Source: Thuidium tamariscinum
Lineage: Eukaryota; Streptophyta; Bryopsida; Hypnales; Thuidiaceae
Length of the DNA: 64,000 bases
Direction of reading: 5' to 3'
Assembly (NCBI GenBank): GCA_947034885.2
Contig: OX344752.2
Location: forward strand, 8,866,001 to 8,930,000
Shown here: positions 1 to 12,203 of the stretch, piece by piece
Numbering within the stretch: the first letter of the stretch is position 1
How the letters are laid out: every line of letters begins with the position of its first letter
The notes under the pieces: generated by a model
The model's database searches: none
Told to the model about the DNA's origin: nothing
Seen by the model: the letters and a program-made list of their open reading frames with translations, nothing else
Program-made: the position numbers and the translations under genes

Positions 1-1817
1 AGTCATAATTGAGCATTTCTACAAAGTTCTTTTAGTAAGATTGCCATGAAAACAAACAACTTCATGGGGTTAAATATTTTTAAATTCTGGAATCACATAT
101 GTAACAATGCAAACTAATTTAGTTACACTTCCTTAGGTAATTATTTTGTATCCTCCAATATCCATCCATCCAGGTTTCATGAAGAAATTTTTTTCTTCAT
201 TCTATCGGTACATTACAAAAAATTTAGAATCTCTTCAATGAACACTACTTGAATAAACTCCATAAGGTAGATGGTTGACTATCAACATTCACCGATATTT
301 TTTGAGCTTTACCAACTATTTTATTTCTATTCTTTATATTGAACCATTTATTCAAGTATAGAGTTCATTCAATATGTCTCTATAATTTGTTCTAGCTAAA
401 AATTTTGTAGATTCCTTCACCAATTTATTTCCAATGTTTTTAAACTACAAATTACTTTTTTCCAATTCAATTGTTTAACAAACTAATTGGTAGTTTTTAA
501 AGACTCCACTTGCCACATGAGATTCGTGGGTAAAGTTGGAAGGGTGAGCTACAAGGTTGACCCCTAAAGTCCCATTGTCCCTTCAAGGGTGTGCTTAAGG
601 GACAAAATGGATTTTGGGCAAGTTCCTATGGCCTCAATTTTTGGTGGTTCTTTTCAAAAGTTTCTCATAAGATAAAAAAATTTATTATCTTTGTGTTAAT
701 ATAATTTTTTTCAATTGGTGCTTGGAAGCAAAATTATACTACAAAAAGCCCAAAACTAAACTCGGCGGGCAACACCAAAAAAATTTAAAAATTTAAAAAA
801 AAATTATTATTATTTTTTCTAAAATAATATATATTTTTTGTACACCTAAAGCTTTAGTTCATTCTATTTGGACTATTAATGAGAAAGTTATGGACAATCT
901 TGTTTTTCAAGCAATCTAAACATCTTCTTGAAAAAATAACTTGTAGGATTCATTTTTTAATGCAACTTTCACAATTTTTCAAAAGAATCGTTGGACAAAG
1001 TTATGTTTACTTACTAGAGCATTATCAATTTGGGGATTATTGTGTTTCAATCCTAACTTAGAGCTATTAACCATTTAGTTTTTCTTTTAATTTTGGGCCT
1101 ACTTCTACTTAATAATTTTTTAAAGAATCAAAATCAACTGTTTTTCTTGTGAAATTTTTTCCTAGATTCTCAACACAATTCTTTAAGACAAATTTTTTTT
1201 AATTCAAAATCTATCGAATTTTTTTTATACAAATGGCAATGAAAGTCATCCAAAGTTATAGATTGTAGTTCAAAAAAATTGTTTTTCACATTAGATGTTT
1301 TTTCTGCTAGTAACAAGACTGCAAGTTCCCGATTGTGGGAACGCTGGGGAACGCTGCCACATCTACAATCTGATGTGGCCGAGAGACTTCCACGTTAGAT
1401 TATAATAATAAAATAATTAAAAAATTAAATATTTTTTTGAAAATAATTAAATGAATTAAAATTATTATTACATTATTTTTATTCTGACTATTCCTAGCAT
1501 TAGGAAGAGGCCTGAAACAATCTTTTAATCTGTAAAAAAACATCTAATGCAACTCTGAACGATCATATCTTTCAATCTATAAGGTAAAACTTCATCAAAT
1601 TTTTACTATATGCTCTTCAATAAGTTAATTACAAGATCCTAAGGTTAGATTCTTGAAAAAATGATTTTTTTGTTTTAATGGATAAATACAATAGAAATTG
1701 TAGTTTTTTGTGTTTTTTGATAGGAAACAGGCCTTGGACTTTAGGAGTTAAGTGAACGATTACACTTCAATTTATGTAGACCTAGTCGGCGGGGAGAGAT
1801 TGAGTAAAAATTCCATA
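1..1817. repeat. AT-rich repeat DNA, no gene seen
   Basis: No credible coding region. From about 595 to 1750 this DNA is a diverged copy of the sequence at about 38606-39250. Both pass through the same series of landmarks: a run reading 'attattgtgtttcaatcc', then 'agagctattaa', 'ttagtttttctttt' and a closing 'ggccttgg'. About 1310-1400 also resembles, in inverted orientation, part of 16560-16915: both have a 'gttccc' and 'gggaac' rich segment next to 'ccacatc' runs. This suggests a small nested element. The first 590 bases are simply AT-rich. Confidence 0.55.
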
Positions 1818-2094
1818 TAAAGTAGGTACACCCAAAAGTGCCAGTTTTTCATACTGTGCCTAGTTCCTATTATTAGCTAGTTCAGATTTTTATACAGTCT
1901 TGTGGCCAAGTGAAAGCATGTTCCAACGCACCAAAGAACGCAGGATTTGGACACTGTATGCAAAAGTTATTCACAGTCAAAGTCTGTTTCTAAAACCGCC
2001 ATCTACAGCCTGCGAACATGACTGATTTTGAAAATGTATGTGCACTGTAGATGGCGGTTTAAGAAACAGGGCGCTTTTGGGTGGACCTACCTTA
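1818..2094. mobile_element. MITE family 1 (TAAGGTGGGTACACC type), copy 1
   Basis: A 277-bp non-coding element bounded by inverted repeats TAAAGTAGGTACACC and GGTGGACCTACCTTA. It has a second, subterminal inverted pair in which 'ctgtttctaaaaccgccat' faces 'atggcggtttaagaaacag'. Two more copies lie at 13923-14206 and 15532-15801. The outer TA of the terminus could be a TA target duplication (Tc1/mariner-like) or part of the inverted repeat. It sits about 370 bases upstream of the double-ACT gene, so it may lie in or near its promoter. Confidence 0.7.
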
Positions 2095-2465
2095 TGTTGA
2101 TTCCCTTCAAGCTTGACAATCTCCACCAATGAGAGTGTCTACCAACATTGATGAAACTTAAAACCCTCCTTTTCTGTTCACCAAGACAGCCAAGACAATT
2201 GGTGGGATCTTCTTGTCTTATAAGGTTAGTGCAATTTTTTCGCACCACTCTCGACTACTGGAGACGCTTGGGAGTCCATGAGCAGTGGGCCTCAAAATGT
2301 TTTTGATGAGAACATGCTGGCGAAAAACAGGAAAAGCATAAGAAACAGCATAATTTAGGTTACCGAGCAAGATCCTGCAATAATGGAGAGCGGAATGTTG
2401 CTAGGAGTCCATGAAACCCTAAAGCCTATTCTCAGAGCAGCGTAGTTCGTTCAATTTCTTCAGGA

Positions 2466-4725
2466 ATGATGCTGAGATTGCGAGCTCTGCCGCAGCTATG
2501 GCGGAGCTCTACATCTCCGTCGTCGTCCCGTCGGTGTCTACCTTTGAGCAATGTGCCTTTTCCGCAGGACGAGGCGCTTCCTGGTATGGCTTCTCAACGA
2601 CTTGACCTAAATTTTTTTTTAATTTTCTTAAAATTTTTACACTACGAGTCGCAATCATGTTAGCATTCGAAATATATCTCCTTCTCGCTGAATGTTACAG
2701 TCTCGGATACGGTTTTGGAATGGTTTGTGATTTTTTTTTGGTACAGGGCTTCAGAATTTGGTGGTGACGGCTTCAGGGCCGGATAGACCCGGCATTGTGG
2801 CTCGATTAAGCAAACGTGTGCTGGATTGCGGTGGGAATGTGGAAGTCAGCAGAATGTCGAGATTAGCTGGCGAATTCTCCATTTTAATGCTTGTCTCCTT
2901 TGACGTTTCGTAAGTCCCCTCTTTGATTACCGAATTCATGTCATTCCTTTGAACTTTTGGTGAATGCACCTGTTTCGAACGCTTTTAAGTATTAATATGT
3001 TTGTTTGTTAAAAAGAATATGAAGATTATGAGTCCGATTGAATTTTCTATTGATTTTCAAAGTTCACTGTGTATGGTACTGGCATCCAGCATTTGAACTT
3101 CATATTTCAAGATTTTGTGTATTGTTGGGGATAGGTGCACCAACCGTGTGCGGTCGATCTAGGATTCGTTGAGTTATACATTGACTGATAATAGTGATGT
3201 GTTGTATGTCAATTGGAAACTCTTTAACGAGTAGCTAGTCATGCAGTAGTATGGGTGTTGATGTGAGGGTTCTATCTTAGGGCGGGAATAAAGCAATCAT
3301 CGTATGTTTTAGTGAACATCTTGTTCACTGCGTATGCTGACGGATAGTAGCATCTTAATTTTTTTGAACTTGCTATTTTAGGTCCAGAGTCTCGTGAGTA
3401 GTACTGTCTCAAAGATATGGACGGGTTTTGTACAGAACGGCAAGGAAAGCCGAGCAGTTGCGAAACTCTCTTCTGCAAATTGAAGGTCTCCAGGTCTGCT
3501 TTGTCACCAGAGCAGTTCCTTGAAATGAATTTTAGGACCGACTTGTATGTGGCGTCATTCGTTTTTCTGTGGTTTTTAGTACAGTTGCTGATCTATTTGG
3601 TGGTCCTCTTTCTTGTTTCTGAGATTCTCTTCAATTTTTCTCAGGTCAATACCAGATGGACTTCTGACGATCGTCTGAAACAAACACGGTCTCTACACAA
3701 GTTTCGGAAGATAATTTTGCGTGGTGTTGATAATCCTGGTATGTCCAATAATTCTTAGGCCTGCTTGGAAGAGTTCTTCTTTGCTTAGCTTTTAGTTCCA
3801 ATATAGAATTGAACCTCAAAGGCGGCAAATTAGCCGGTCGCATGATACTGATGTCCACGGAGGTTTTCTCTGTATGACACTTATGTTCTCATGTGATCGG
3901 TCAGTATGATCACGTACATCGAGCAGTTTACAGTACGTTTTTATCATCTGGTTTTGATTTTCTTCGGTGCTGGTATGAATCGTATGCCCACATCGTTCCT
4001 TGTTTATATGTTCTGGATTTTCGTGTTGCTGAAAGTGCCTATTTTCTTGTATGTTTACTTCACTACAACTAGTTTATCAGAATTTTATTACAGTTGGCAA
4101 ATTGACTAAACGCATGACTTACGTCGACAGGGACGTAAGTCTCTGCGTAGGAGGTACATATATATGATTCGGTCAGTATGATTGCCTGTATTGAGCGGTG
4201 TACGCTTCATAATCCTGAAGCTAGTCCATTTTATTTGGGTTTTCGTATAACCTGCATACTTACAGTGTCCTAATGTAAACTTTCTGGCGTCTTTTTTCTG
4301 GTGCCACATTGGGTACCGTACTTTAAGGGGATATGCAATTGAGTTCTTGCAGGTCTCGTTTATAACCTGACTGAGTATCTATCATCGCATGGTATCAACA
4401 TCGAGAGTCTTGAAACTTACACCCAAGAGGTTTGTATTCTGAATACTATTTCCCTCTTGCCTCTTCTTCTGGAGTTTAAGAATCTCTCTTGGATTTGATT
4501 TGAAATTAATCCTTTTTTTCCTGAATGGTGGGGATTCAGGCACCATCTGGGAGTGGTACACTTTTCATGATGGAAGGCGTGATTGCAATGCCAGTAGGAT
4601 TGTCTACTGCAACCTTCATTCACAACCTGGACACCCTACAAGCATCACTTGGCGCAGAAATTAGCATTTCTGATCTGCCTAATCCTGCTCATAAGTTCGC
4701 TCCCTCTTTGCAAGCATCGCCTTGA
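2466..4725 (+). CDS. Double-ACT-domain protein, GcvR-like, probably organelle-targeted
   Basis: Six exons: 2466-2583, 2747-2909, 3436-3493, 3645-3738, 4353-4429, 4540-4725. They join in phase into 231 residues ending at TGA 4723-4725. Residues 1-39 are rich in Arg/Ser/Leu and poor in acids, like a mitochondrial or plastid transit peptide. ACT domain 1 (about 41-115) has the signature GPDRPGIVARL (50-60), with V-x-S-R-M-S-R-L-x-G-E-F following. ACT domain 2 (about 134-216) carries NPGLVYNLTEYL, HGINIESLETYTQEAP and GTLFMMEG. This layout matches the glycine cleavage repressor (GcvR) family, where tandem ACT domains bind small ligands such as amino acids. There is no catalytic domain such as formyltetrahydrofolate deformylase, so a regulatory or ligand-sensing role is likely. 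That role is inference. Weakest point: the donor of the short exon 3 (CAG/GTCTGC) is unusual but keeps frame. Confidence 0.85.
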
Positions 4726-7155
4726 GTCAACATTCGTACGGAGTGATCATGTGTTTCTACAGTGGTAGTTTACGTTGTTTTGTACAGCAGCAAGAAGAGC
4801 CTTGCTTAGAGCCCTGTGACTCGGATGTTTTTCTGCTTTCAACCTTTCTGTTGAAAGTCTCTGTAAGTATTTGCTTTATTAAATCACCTTTTAAATCATT
4901 GCGGATTTCTTCTGGCGATGTGCGCTCCAGGATGTCTCCTTTCGACCGTCCTTCTGTAATTTACTGTTGGTCCATGCGTGTGTACTTCAGTTCCACCACC
5001 CTTCTATTCCTGGTTTTGGTCCTCCTCGTTGCATTTGTTTCTCAACATCCATTGATTCTTTCGTGGAAACAACTGGTTGGTCTTCATCGAAATCTCCCAC
5101 AACCTTGGCCTAGACAAATATTTCTGGTGCCCTGCCGTTGCTCCTCTATGGAAGTTCGAATGACTGTTAAGTGTCCTTTGTGAAAGAGAAGGACGCAGCT
5201 TTTGGGAACCGCAGAACATTTGCGTAATATTTGCTGCAACTTCGTCACTCGGCATGGGCGCGAGTCCATTACTTTATCGGTGTATCCTCAGTCCGTCACC
5301 CTTGTCGGTCGAGCCGATGGTACGTATATTTGTTGTGTACAATGTTTTGAGCGTACTTAGACTCTGAATTCACGTACCTTCCGATTGAGAGTAAGTGCCT
5401 GGCCGCCTGCTACTCCAAATCACTTCATTTTAATACCAAACTGCTGATTTCGTACCTACTGGCAAGTTTACAGTTATGTTTGAGCTCGAGGTTTAGGAAC
5501 TTAAACTTTTCGGTTCTCACCGAAGATCTAAGCCCCCCATTTTACCAGATGTTGATCTTCATTAACAGAATGGGCGTGATATTCCAATTGGCACAGAATC
5601 CGTTGGCAAAATAGACTCAACAACCAAGCTGTATGTGGAGGTGCCCGTGTCTCTGGGTTCGAGTTCATGAGCCGCAGGATCCGAATTGGACGATCGAGAT
5701 GGTAGCGGGTGACAGCGCAGTACTGATCGGAGGTTATTGCACACCCGTCCCGTGTTTCGTTCCTTACTCTCTTCTCTTGACTATCTCCTCGATCACGCTA
5801 ATCAGCCCCTAATTATCCGCTAACTAATACCTTGCTTTGTAAGTCATGTATTTTGAAAATTATAGATATTTAGTGGATGTGTGACATCTTGAGGTTGTAC
5901 TATCTCTGGCGGCTATTTTAAATGGTAATATGTGTGAGTGGTACGGTGACTTTGAGAGAGACATCTCGCACTGCAGAAGTTGGTGGACGTCACAGATGAA
6001 TGTGACACATTAGTACCCTTGATGCAGTCTAATCCATCATTACCGTTCATATTACACAAGGCCAGGAGAGTGTACCCAGCTTCTCAGAACGTCGAGACGA
6101 TCATTTACTCACACAGCAGAACTTTGAATTGACCTCGATTCGTCAGAGGGTGGAGAACAAACGAGAACTTCTTTTCTTTCTTTGTTTTTTGCTTTCATAG
6201 CTCTCATTTGTGCGGGCAGTATGCATGTTTGACTGTCATTGGTGAGCATGTACTCAAGAAAATGCTGCGATATTCTCTCTTAAAACCGAACGAGGTCGTT
6301 GTCCATTCTTTGCTAATGTACACTAGTATACTTCAATAGCTATCTGTCTCTTGTTCTCCTTCTCAATGACTCAATTCTTTATATGCAGATCAAACTGTTT
6401 ACATGCTTGATTTTGCGGTGCTATTGTTGCAGTACTCTTTATCGTAGAATCACCGAATAGTTAGCTACCGTGGAGTCATTATAATAGGTGGTCTCTCCCG
6501 GAATGTAGGCAGCCAGCACTGCACACCTAAGCTTCATGGATCATATGGAGTTTACTGGCTCGATTGAGCTTATTGTCAAAGCTTCTGTTTGACGATTTCC
6601 AGGAAAATCTCGACTGAGAAACTTCAATCTCTTCTGATATCGATAAGCTTCGATCTAACAATATTGTTCTTGTTCTCAGCGGTCTTTCGGTTGAAGATGT
6701 TGTGACTGGTATGAGAGCCTCACATTGGTTTTCGAAGCCAAACCTAGACTTCAACTTGAAACTTGAGACCCTGCTCCTCTTGACGTTGGACACGGGAAGC
6801 GGAGATATTAGCTTTGAAATACGACTAGTTACCATTAAGCGAGACTGTATTCTAGAATATGCTCAAGATACATTTGTGAGCAGGAAGAGACTTATTTTTC
6901 CATTAGATGGTCTAACAGAGGATCCTCCCCACACCTTGTTGGAGAGAGCTTTGCTCAAATGTACTGATTATGGGTCAAGAAGCTCAGATGTATTCCAGCT
7001 CAACCTTTAAGCTTTCACTTTTATCGACAAGGTTCAGGAAGCAATTTACAGTATAGGGGCTATCTTTAGTCTTTTAAAAAATTTGTAGCATTCTATTGAC
7101 ATTAACTATGCCACAATGTTTGGTTTTTTCCAGGTAGCATTGTTGAAAAGCGACA
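4726..7155. other. Intergenic region between double-ACT gene and receptor kinase
   Basis: It holds the 3' flank of the ACT gene and the 5' flank of the receptor kinase. Open frames here (for example 4722-5183 and 6702-7010 on +) have no recognisable domain. The 6702-7010 frame (102 codons) has a mixed composition but no splice-linked neighbour that I could support. No RNA gene or clear repeat was recognised. Confidence 0.5.
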
Positions 7156-10100
7156 ATGATGGGGTATCGAGTACTACTTTTCTTGTCACTACACGTGATC
7201 ACTGCTCTGGCCCTGCCGGATTATCCTTGCAGCGAAAACATTACAAGGCACGGGGAGAATCGTAAGATCGACCCATGTTCAAATACAAGCGCCTTCTCAA
7301 AGCTCTCCTCGTGCCTGGACTTCCTGAATGACAACCAAACTCGAGTCCCGTCTGCCGAGTGTTGTACCAACGTCCACGGTATTTGGCTCCAGTTTCCAGC
7401 TTGCTTTTGCAGAGTCACTTTCTTTGCACACGGCTTTGGAGGAAACTCTTCGTCCAGATTTCGTGCGCGGCCGCTGCTATGTAACCTCACCGCCGACCTC
7501 TGCAACCTCTGCCCGAAATACTTGTTTCCGCATCAATATCATGGTAGTGTGCACTGTTCTAAGCACTTGTAAAGACAGATATATGAATAGGTTTGTGTGA
7601 TTTTTTATGTACTGTTCTTCGATGCACCCTAGATTTTCAATGCAAGTATTCAGAGCTAAGTAGCAGCAATTTGACAGGTTCTAGTTTGGGTACTGTACAC
7701 ATCATCTGATATTAATATCCTTCGTAGACAAAACATACTATATCTCCAACTTTTATGTCCAGATATTGGCCCTCGCACAAAGCGAACTGCAACTCTGGTG
7801 ACAATTATCATAGGCACTACAGTTGCCCTTCTCGTGTGCCTCTCGTTAATGCACTGGAGAAAGAAAATTTTCTCCAAGGCCTACCAGAATGATGAGAATT
7901 TCCAGCATTTCAAAGGTTAGTAGCGCCGCCTGCTCACACTATTTGACGTGTTCGTTTTAAATACAAAAAGTAAACCTCACTTATGCACTCATGCCTAGAC
8001 GGTTTCTTGTTAATGCACAGCCCTAAGTAGATTCTCATTTACAGCGGTGCAACATAAATATGGTTAAACCCGTCCAAGAATTGCTTGTAAGCCTTCCTGC
8101 ACTCGAAGATATTAAGAACTGATGGAACAGATCACATATTTGATGCAGATATTGAGAACATGGAAGGGAAACCCACAATCTTTCCTTACAGTGTTCTGAA
8201 GACTGCCACAAAGAATTTCGATCGCAACTGCAAGCTCGGGGAGGGCGGGTTTGGTTCAGTATTCAAGGTACCAGCACTGACAGTTGTTTGCTTATCATTT
8301 GATCAGTGAGTTCCTAATCCTTGCCAGGGTTAAACCACTAGAAGGAACGTGATTAATACCAGCTAAATAAAGGAAAAATTCATGCCTCTATTTAAAGAGT
8401 TTAGCCAAGAAGCTTTAAGTTCGTGAACACCTTGCAAATTCTAGCAACAGGTGCAGATCGACGATCGACGTGCCTTGCAGTTATTTGGGGTCTCATCATG
8501 TGCCATCGTCTTCATTTTGCGACAGGGAGTGCTCCCCGATGGGATGGAGGTGGCTGTCAAGCAGCTATCAGCCAAATCGCAACAAGGAAATGCTGAATTC
8601 CTTAATGAAGTTACGCTTATCACAAGCGTTCAACACCGCAATCTCGTCAAGCTTCAAGGTTGTTGCCTGAAAGGCGAGGAGCGTCTTCTTGTGTACGAGT
8701 ACCTCGAGAATAGAAGTCTGTACCAAGCCTTGTTCAGTGCGTGAAACTTTCTCCCCTGCTCTCTTCGTTAGATTTGATGACTTATCGTCTATGCTCAAGA
8801 TCATTTCAAAGTTGCTTTTAGGTTTAAGCTTTTCGCAAACCAAGGTTATGTAATAGTAACTAATGTCTTTAGAGTTTGGCATAATTGTTATATTTCTGAT
8901 GTATGATCCCTCAGTCTGTGGAGATTTGGCACTTCATGACTTTCGTTTCCTTTCCAATAATAAATGCAGATACACCAATGCCCCACTTCATGGATTGGAG
9001 AACAAGGATGAAGATTCTTGAAGGCACAGCACGAGGTCTGGCATACTTACATGAAGGATGCCAAACACGCATCATACATCGTGACATCAAAGCCAGCAAC
9101 ATCCTCCTGGACAAAGATCTCAACCCCAAAATTGCAGATTTTGGCTTGGCTCGTATCTTTTCTGAGAATGACACCCATGTTAGCACCCGTGTTGCTGGAA
9201 CTGCGTGCGTTCATCTATCTACCGCCTTGTCTTTTACAAATTAAATCGTTACATGAAAGCAAGTTCTGTCTACAGTTTCTCATTTTGACCGGTTGTGCAG
9301 CGGATATTTGGCACCGGAATACGCCATGCGAGGGCAGTTGACGGAGAAAGCGGATGTGTTCAGCTTTGGCATTGTTGCACTGGAGCTAGTCAGTGGTCGT
9401 CCTAACCTCGACTTTCATCTCCAAGCCCAAGCCGCCTATCTCCTTGACTGGGTATGCCTCTTTCACTTAAGACGGTCCAAATTATTCTATAAGAGGGTGG
9501 CTGAGTTCAGCGTTTCTAAACTGAGTTTCTCTTTCTAAAACACTTAGGCAGAGTGGCAGACCTTCAAGTTGAGAAAGTTCAGACATTCCAAGAGAGTTTG
9601 ATCAGGATCTGATCTGATTGTCCATTCACACTTGGTGTAAGGAATGGTATTAGCATCAGGAAGTTAAAAATGATATTTGGTACGCCTTAGGACAAGATGC
9701 AGTTTGCTAACATCACTCCATAAACCAAGTGTGCATGACGTTGAGAATGGAACAAATTTTCAGAGTTTGAAGTCCTGTTTCTGAGCTAATCACATCACTC
9801 TCTTGTTGGCTAGTCATAAGCTGGTTACAACCTTCTGCCCAATGTCATCTCTTTGATCAGAGTAAAGATTTTTTAATGTTCAAAATTCAATAAGTTGATT
9901 TATGGTTTAGGTCCAGAACGGCCCAAAGTATGAAATTTCCCTTAGTCCCGAACAGCCAAACTTTCTTAGTATTTCATTGTCTGCATGGACATCAGGCATG
10001 GCAACTGTACGAAGAAAATAAGCTAATCGACTTACTGGATCCAACCATCAGCTGGTGCACCGACAGCATCGAGAAGGCTATCCGCGTCATTGAGATGGCT

Positions 10101-10352
10101 CTTCTGTGCACGCACTCCCGTGCACCCTTGCGACCCACCATGACGAGTGTGGTGTCCATGCTCACAGGAGACAGGGAGGTGTTGATTCCAAAGCTGTCCA
10201 GGTTTGATGTTCGAGATTATGCGGACTTGGGATTCAAATTTTCAGAATCGGGAAACAACAGTGCGCAAGAAACTTCGAACTTAAGATCTCCCACTTCGCA
10301 CAATTGTAGCATCACTGATAACAGTAATGTCAGCATACTGGAGCCGAGATAG
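7156..10352 (+). CDS. Receptor-like kinase with lipid-transfer-like (8-cysteine) ectodomain
   Basis: Seven exons join in phase into 538 residues: 7156-7543, 7763-7918, 8149-8267, 8526-8736, 8970-9204, 9301-9451, 9996-10352. Residues 1-19 form a signal peptide. The ectodomain (about 25-120) has cysteines at 41, 53, 69-70, 83, 85, 109 and 116, the C-C-CC-CxC-C-C order of non-specific lipid-transfer proteins, plus extra Cys at 25 and 119. A transmembrane helix lies at about 138-159, followed by WRRKK-type basic residues. The kinase domain has [10 protein letters not shown] (211-220), catalytic-pair Lys233 in [12 protein letters not shown] (HRD 328-330) and DFG (348-350), then [24 protein letters not shown]. 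It is an RD kinase of the plant RLK/Pelle group, closest by motif to the LRR-VIII/DUF26-type kinases. It should act at the plasma membrane as a Ser/Thr kinase; the ligand is unknown. It is convergent with the nucleotide kinase gene downstream. Confidence 0.9.
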
Positions 10353-11032
10353 AACAGGCAACGAAGGCTGGTTGCATGGCTTGTGGAGTGTCAATGGCCA
10401 AATTTTGCTGTCAATTGGTAACCGTGATTTGTTCAAGACCTCTGTAATTTCTGACTTTAACCTTGTTTTTGAAGGGGTTGTCCAATGTCTAAATTCCAAT
10501 TTTCTTATGTATATTCAAAGTGCTTTTGGATGCACTTTGGATGCACTAAGTGCGGAATTTTCAATATGAACATCGACGACTTTTGTGGGCAATCCGGCGC
10601 CTGGAAACACGTAATTCGGATGGGATAAGTCTTGATGAACTCTTCGCACCGAATGCCTTTATATTACAAAAGGAATTGAGATTGCACATTCTAATGCAAA
10701 AGGAATGGAAATTGCATGAAGGTACCGAAACTATCACGATCCCTGAGATTGGGAATAGATCAACCACCTCAATACTTTCCGGCCATGGAACAGACAAGAC
10801 TTGGCAATGGCAGATTTGTCCGACAAAACGAATTCAACTCACAGAGTTCCAGATCTGCGATAGTGGCAATCAGAGCTTGCACTTTGTGCTGCGCGACATC
10901 ACTGGTCCTTCCCACATTTGGGTTTTGGGTTTAGGAGCCCAAAATCTTACCTACAAAATACCTGTGCAGAACAGAGTTCCCTCTAGTTTGACAATTCAGA
11001 AAGCTCACGATTCGACATCCTGGCAATCAGGT
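10353..11032. other. Convergent intergenic region
   Basis: This holds the 3' flanks of the receptor kinase (+) and the nucleotide kinase (-). A 243-codon open frame on + (10550-11281) crosses it and runs antisense through the last exon of the nucleotide kinase. It has no recognisable domain and I treat it as probably non-coding. Confidence 0.5.
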
Positions 11033-12203
11033 CTAGCTGATTCTGTCACAGGAATCGGAGTGGAGAGCAGCACAGATTGGATCTTCTTCACTCTTGCCTT
11101 GAAAGCTCAAGATGGCGCAGTAGATCTCCTTGTACACATCGTCGGCCGGTGGAACCGAAGACACCTGCACATGCGCGACAATTCCATTGAATTCTCTCGA
11201 AGAATTCTCTTTTGGTTATGGCAGTTGCATTCGATATTGGAAAGGAATGTGATTGTCCATGATCGGCCATGGTTTAAATAGGATTCACCTTCACCACAAG
11301 GCCGGGCTGCAGGTTGTCATAGAATTGTACTACAGGGAGCGATTCGCGCAGGAACGTGTCGAAGCGCTTCAGAATGGTGGCCCTATTGTCGTCGCTGCGT
11401 CCGCTGGTCTCGCCTCGCTTCAGCAACCTCTTCTCCATCTCCTCTTTCGGGCACTCCAGAAACACCACGAGCCGGGGCCTCCCGACCTGGCGCTCATCAC
11501 GCGTCATTCCTCAGATGCATTTGTTTACGATAAAATTTGATTAGTCAGTGGAATCATCCGCTGCTGCTGAGTGGGTTACCTTCGCCTCGAAGATCTGCGC
11601 TTGTTCAACGGCGCGAGGAAATCCATCGACGAGGTATCCTTTGGCTGTTCTCTTGCTCTCCTTCATGGCTTGCTTGATGAGCTTCAGAGTCACCTCCACG
11701 GGAACCAATTTCCCGTCCTTCATCAATTGCTCGCACTCGCGCCCGATCTCGGTCCCTTTCTTGACCTCGTCGCGCAACAAGTCGCCGGTGGAGAGGTGTA
11801 AGTACCCGAAGTCTCGCACGATTCGGTCGCACTGCGTTCCCTTCCCCGACCCCGGACCACCTACGAACACTCACGGAAGAACGATCACGGTTTGAAGCTA
11901 TCTGTGTGAGATTGATATTCTCTCTCGTTCGATTAGGGTTTCAAGCAATCTATGTGAGACTGAATTCTCTCTAGTTCGATTAGGGTCTCAAGCAATCTTG
12001 GGGAGATTGAATTCTCTCAAGTTCGATCAGAGTTTCAAGCAGTCTGGGGGAGATTGAATTCTCTCCAGTTTGATTAGGGATTATAGCGCGCTGAGAGACA
12101 TTGAGTTTTCTGTAGGCGCGAAGTGTTACACACCTAAGACGAAGATGATGGGCCTGCTTTTGGGATGGCGATGGTTGTGGTGACAGATTTTCTTCTGCCC
12201 CAT
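11033..12203 (-). CDS. Nucleoside monophosphate kinase (adenylate kinase 1 / UMP-CMP kinase type)
   Basis: Four exons on the minus strand: 12203-12134, 11860-11580, 11486-11289, 11164-11033. They join in phase into 226 residues. The family transfers phosphate from ATP to a nucleoside monophosphate. The P-loop GGPGSGKGTQC (about 24-34) is split by intron 1 after VLG, and the splice restores FVLGGPGSGKGT exactly, which fixes both the start exon and the acceptor. Further motifs are HLSTGDLLRDEV (NMP-binding region), GYLVDGFPRA, LVVFLECP, and the short lid KRGETSGRSDDN, which is typical of the cytosolic short-lid class. STGDLLR with GTE looks AK1-like while GFPR looks UMP-CMP-like, so the preferred substrate cannot be decided. 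Residues 1-17 are His/Lys/Arg-rich with no clear targeting signal. Intron 1 contains a minisatellite. Confidence 0.88.
11891..12079. repeat. 47-bp minisatellite, four units, inside an intron
   Basis: Four direct units at 11891-11938, 11939-11985, 11986-12032 and 12033-12079. Each runs from a tttcaag/tttgaag start through 'gattgaattctctc' to a 'gattaggg'-like end. Units 2-4 are 47 bases, unit 1 is 48. The array fills most of intron 1 of the nucleotide kinase gene (11861-12133). Confidence 0.88.

Noticed and set aside
4722-5183. 153-codon frame after the double-ACT gene
   Set aside because: It overlaps the stop codon of that gene in another frame and has no domain; more likely 3' flank.
10550-11281. 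243-codon open frame on the + strand
   Set aside because: It runs antisense through exon 4 of the nucleotide kinase, has no recognisable domain and no splice partner. Length alone was not enough.
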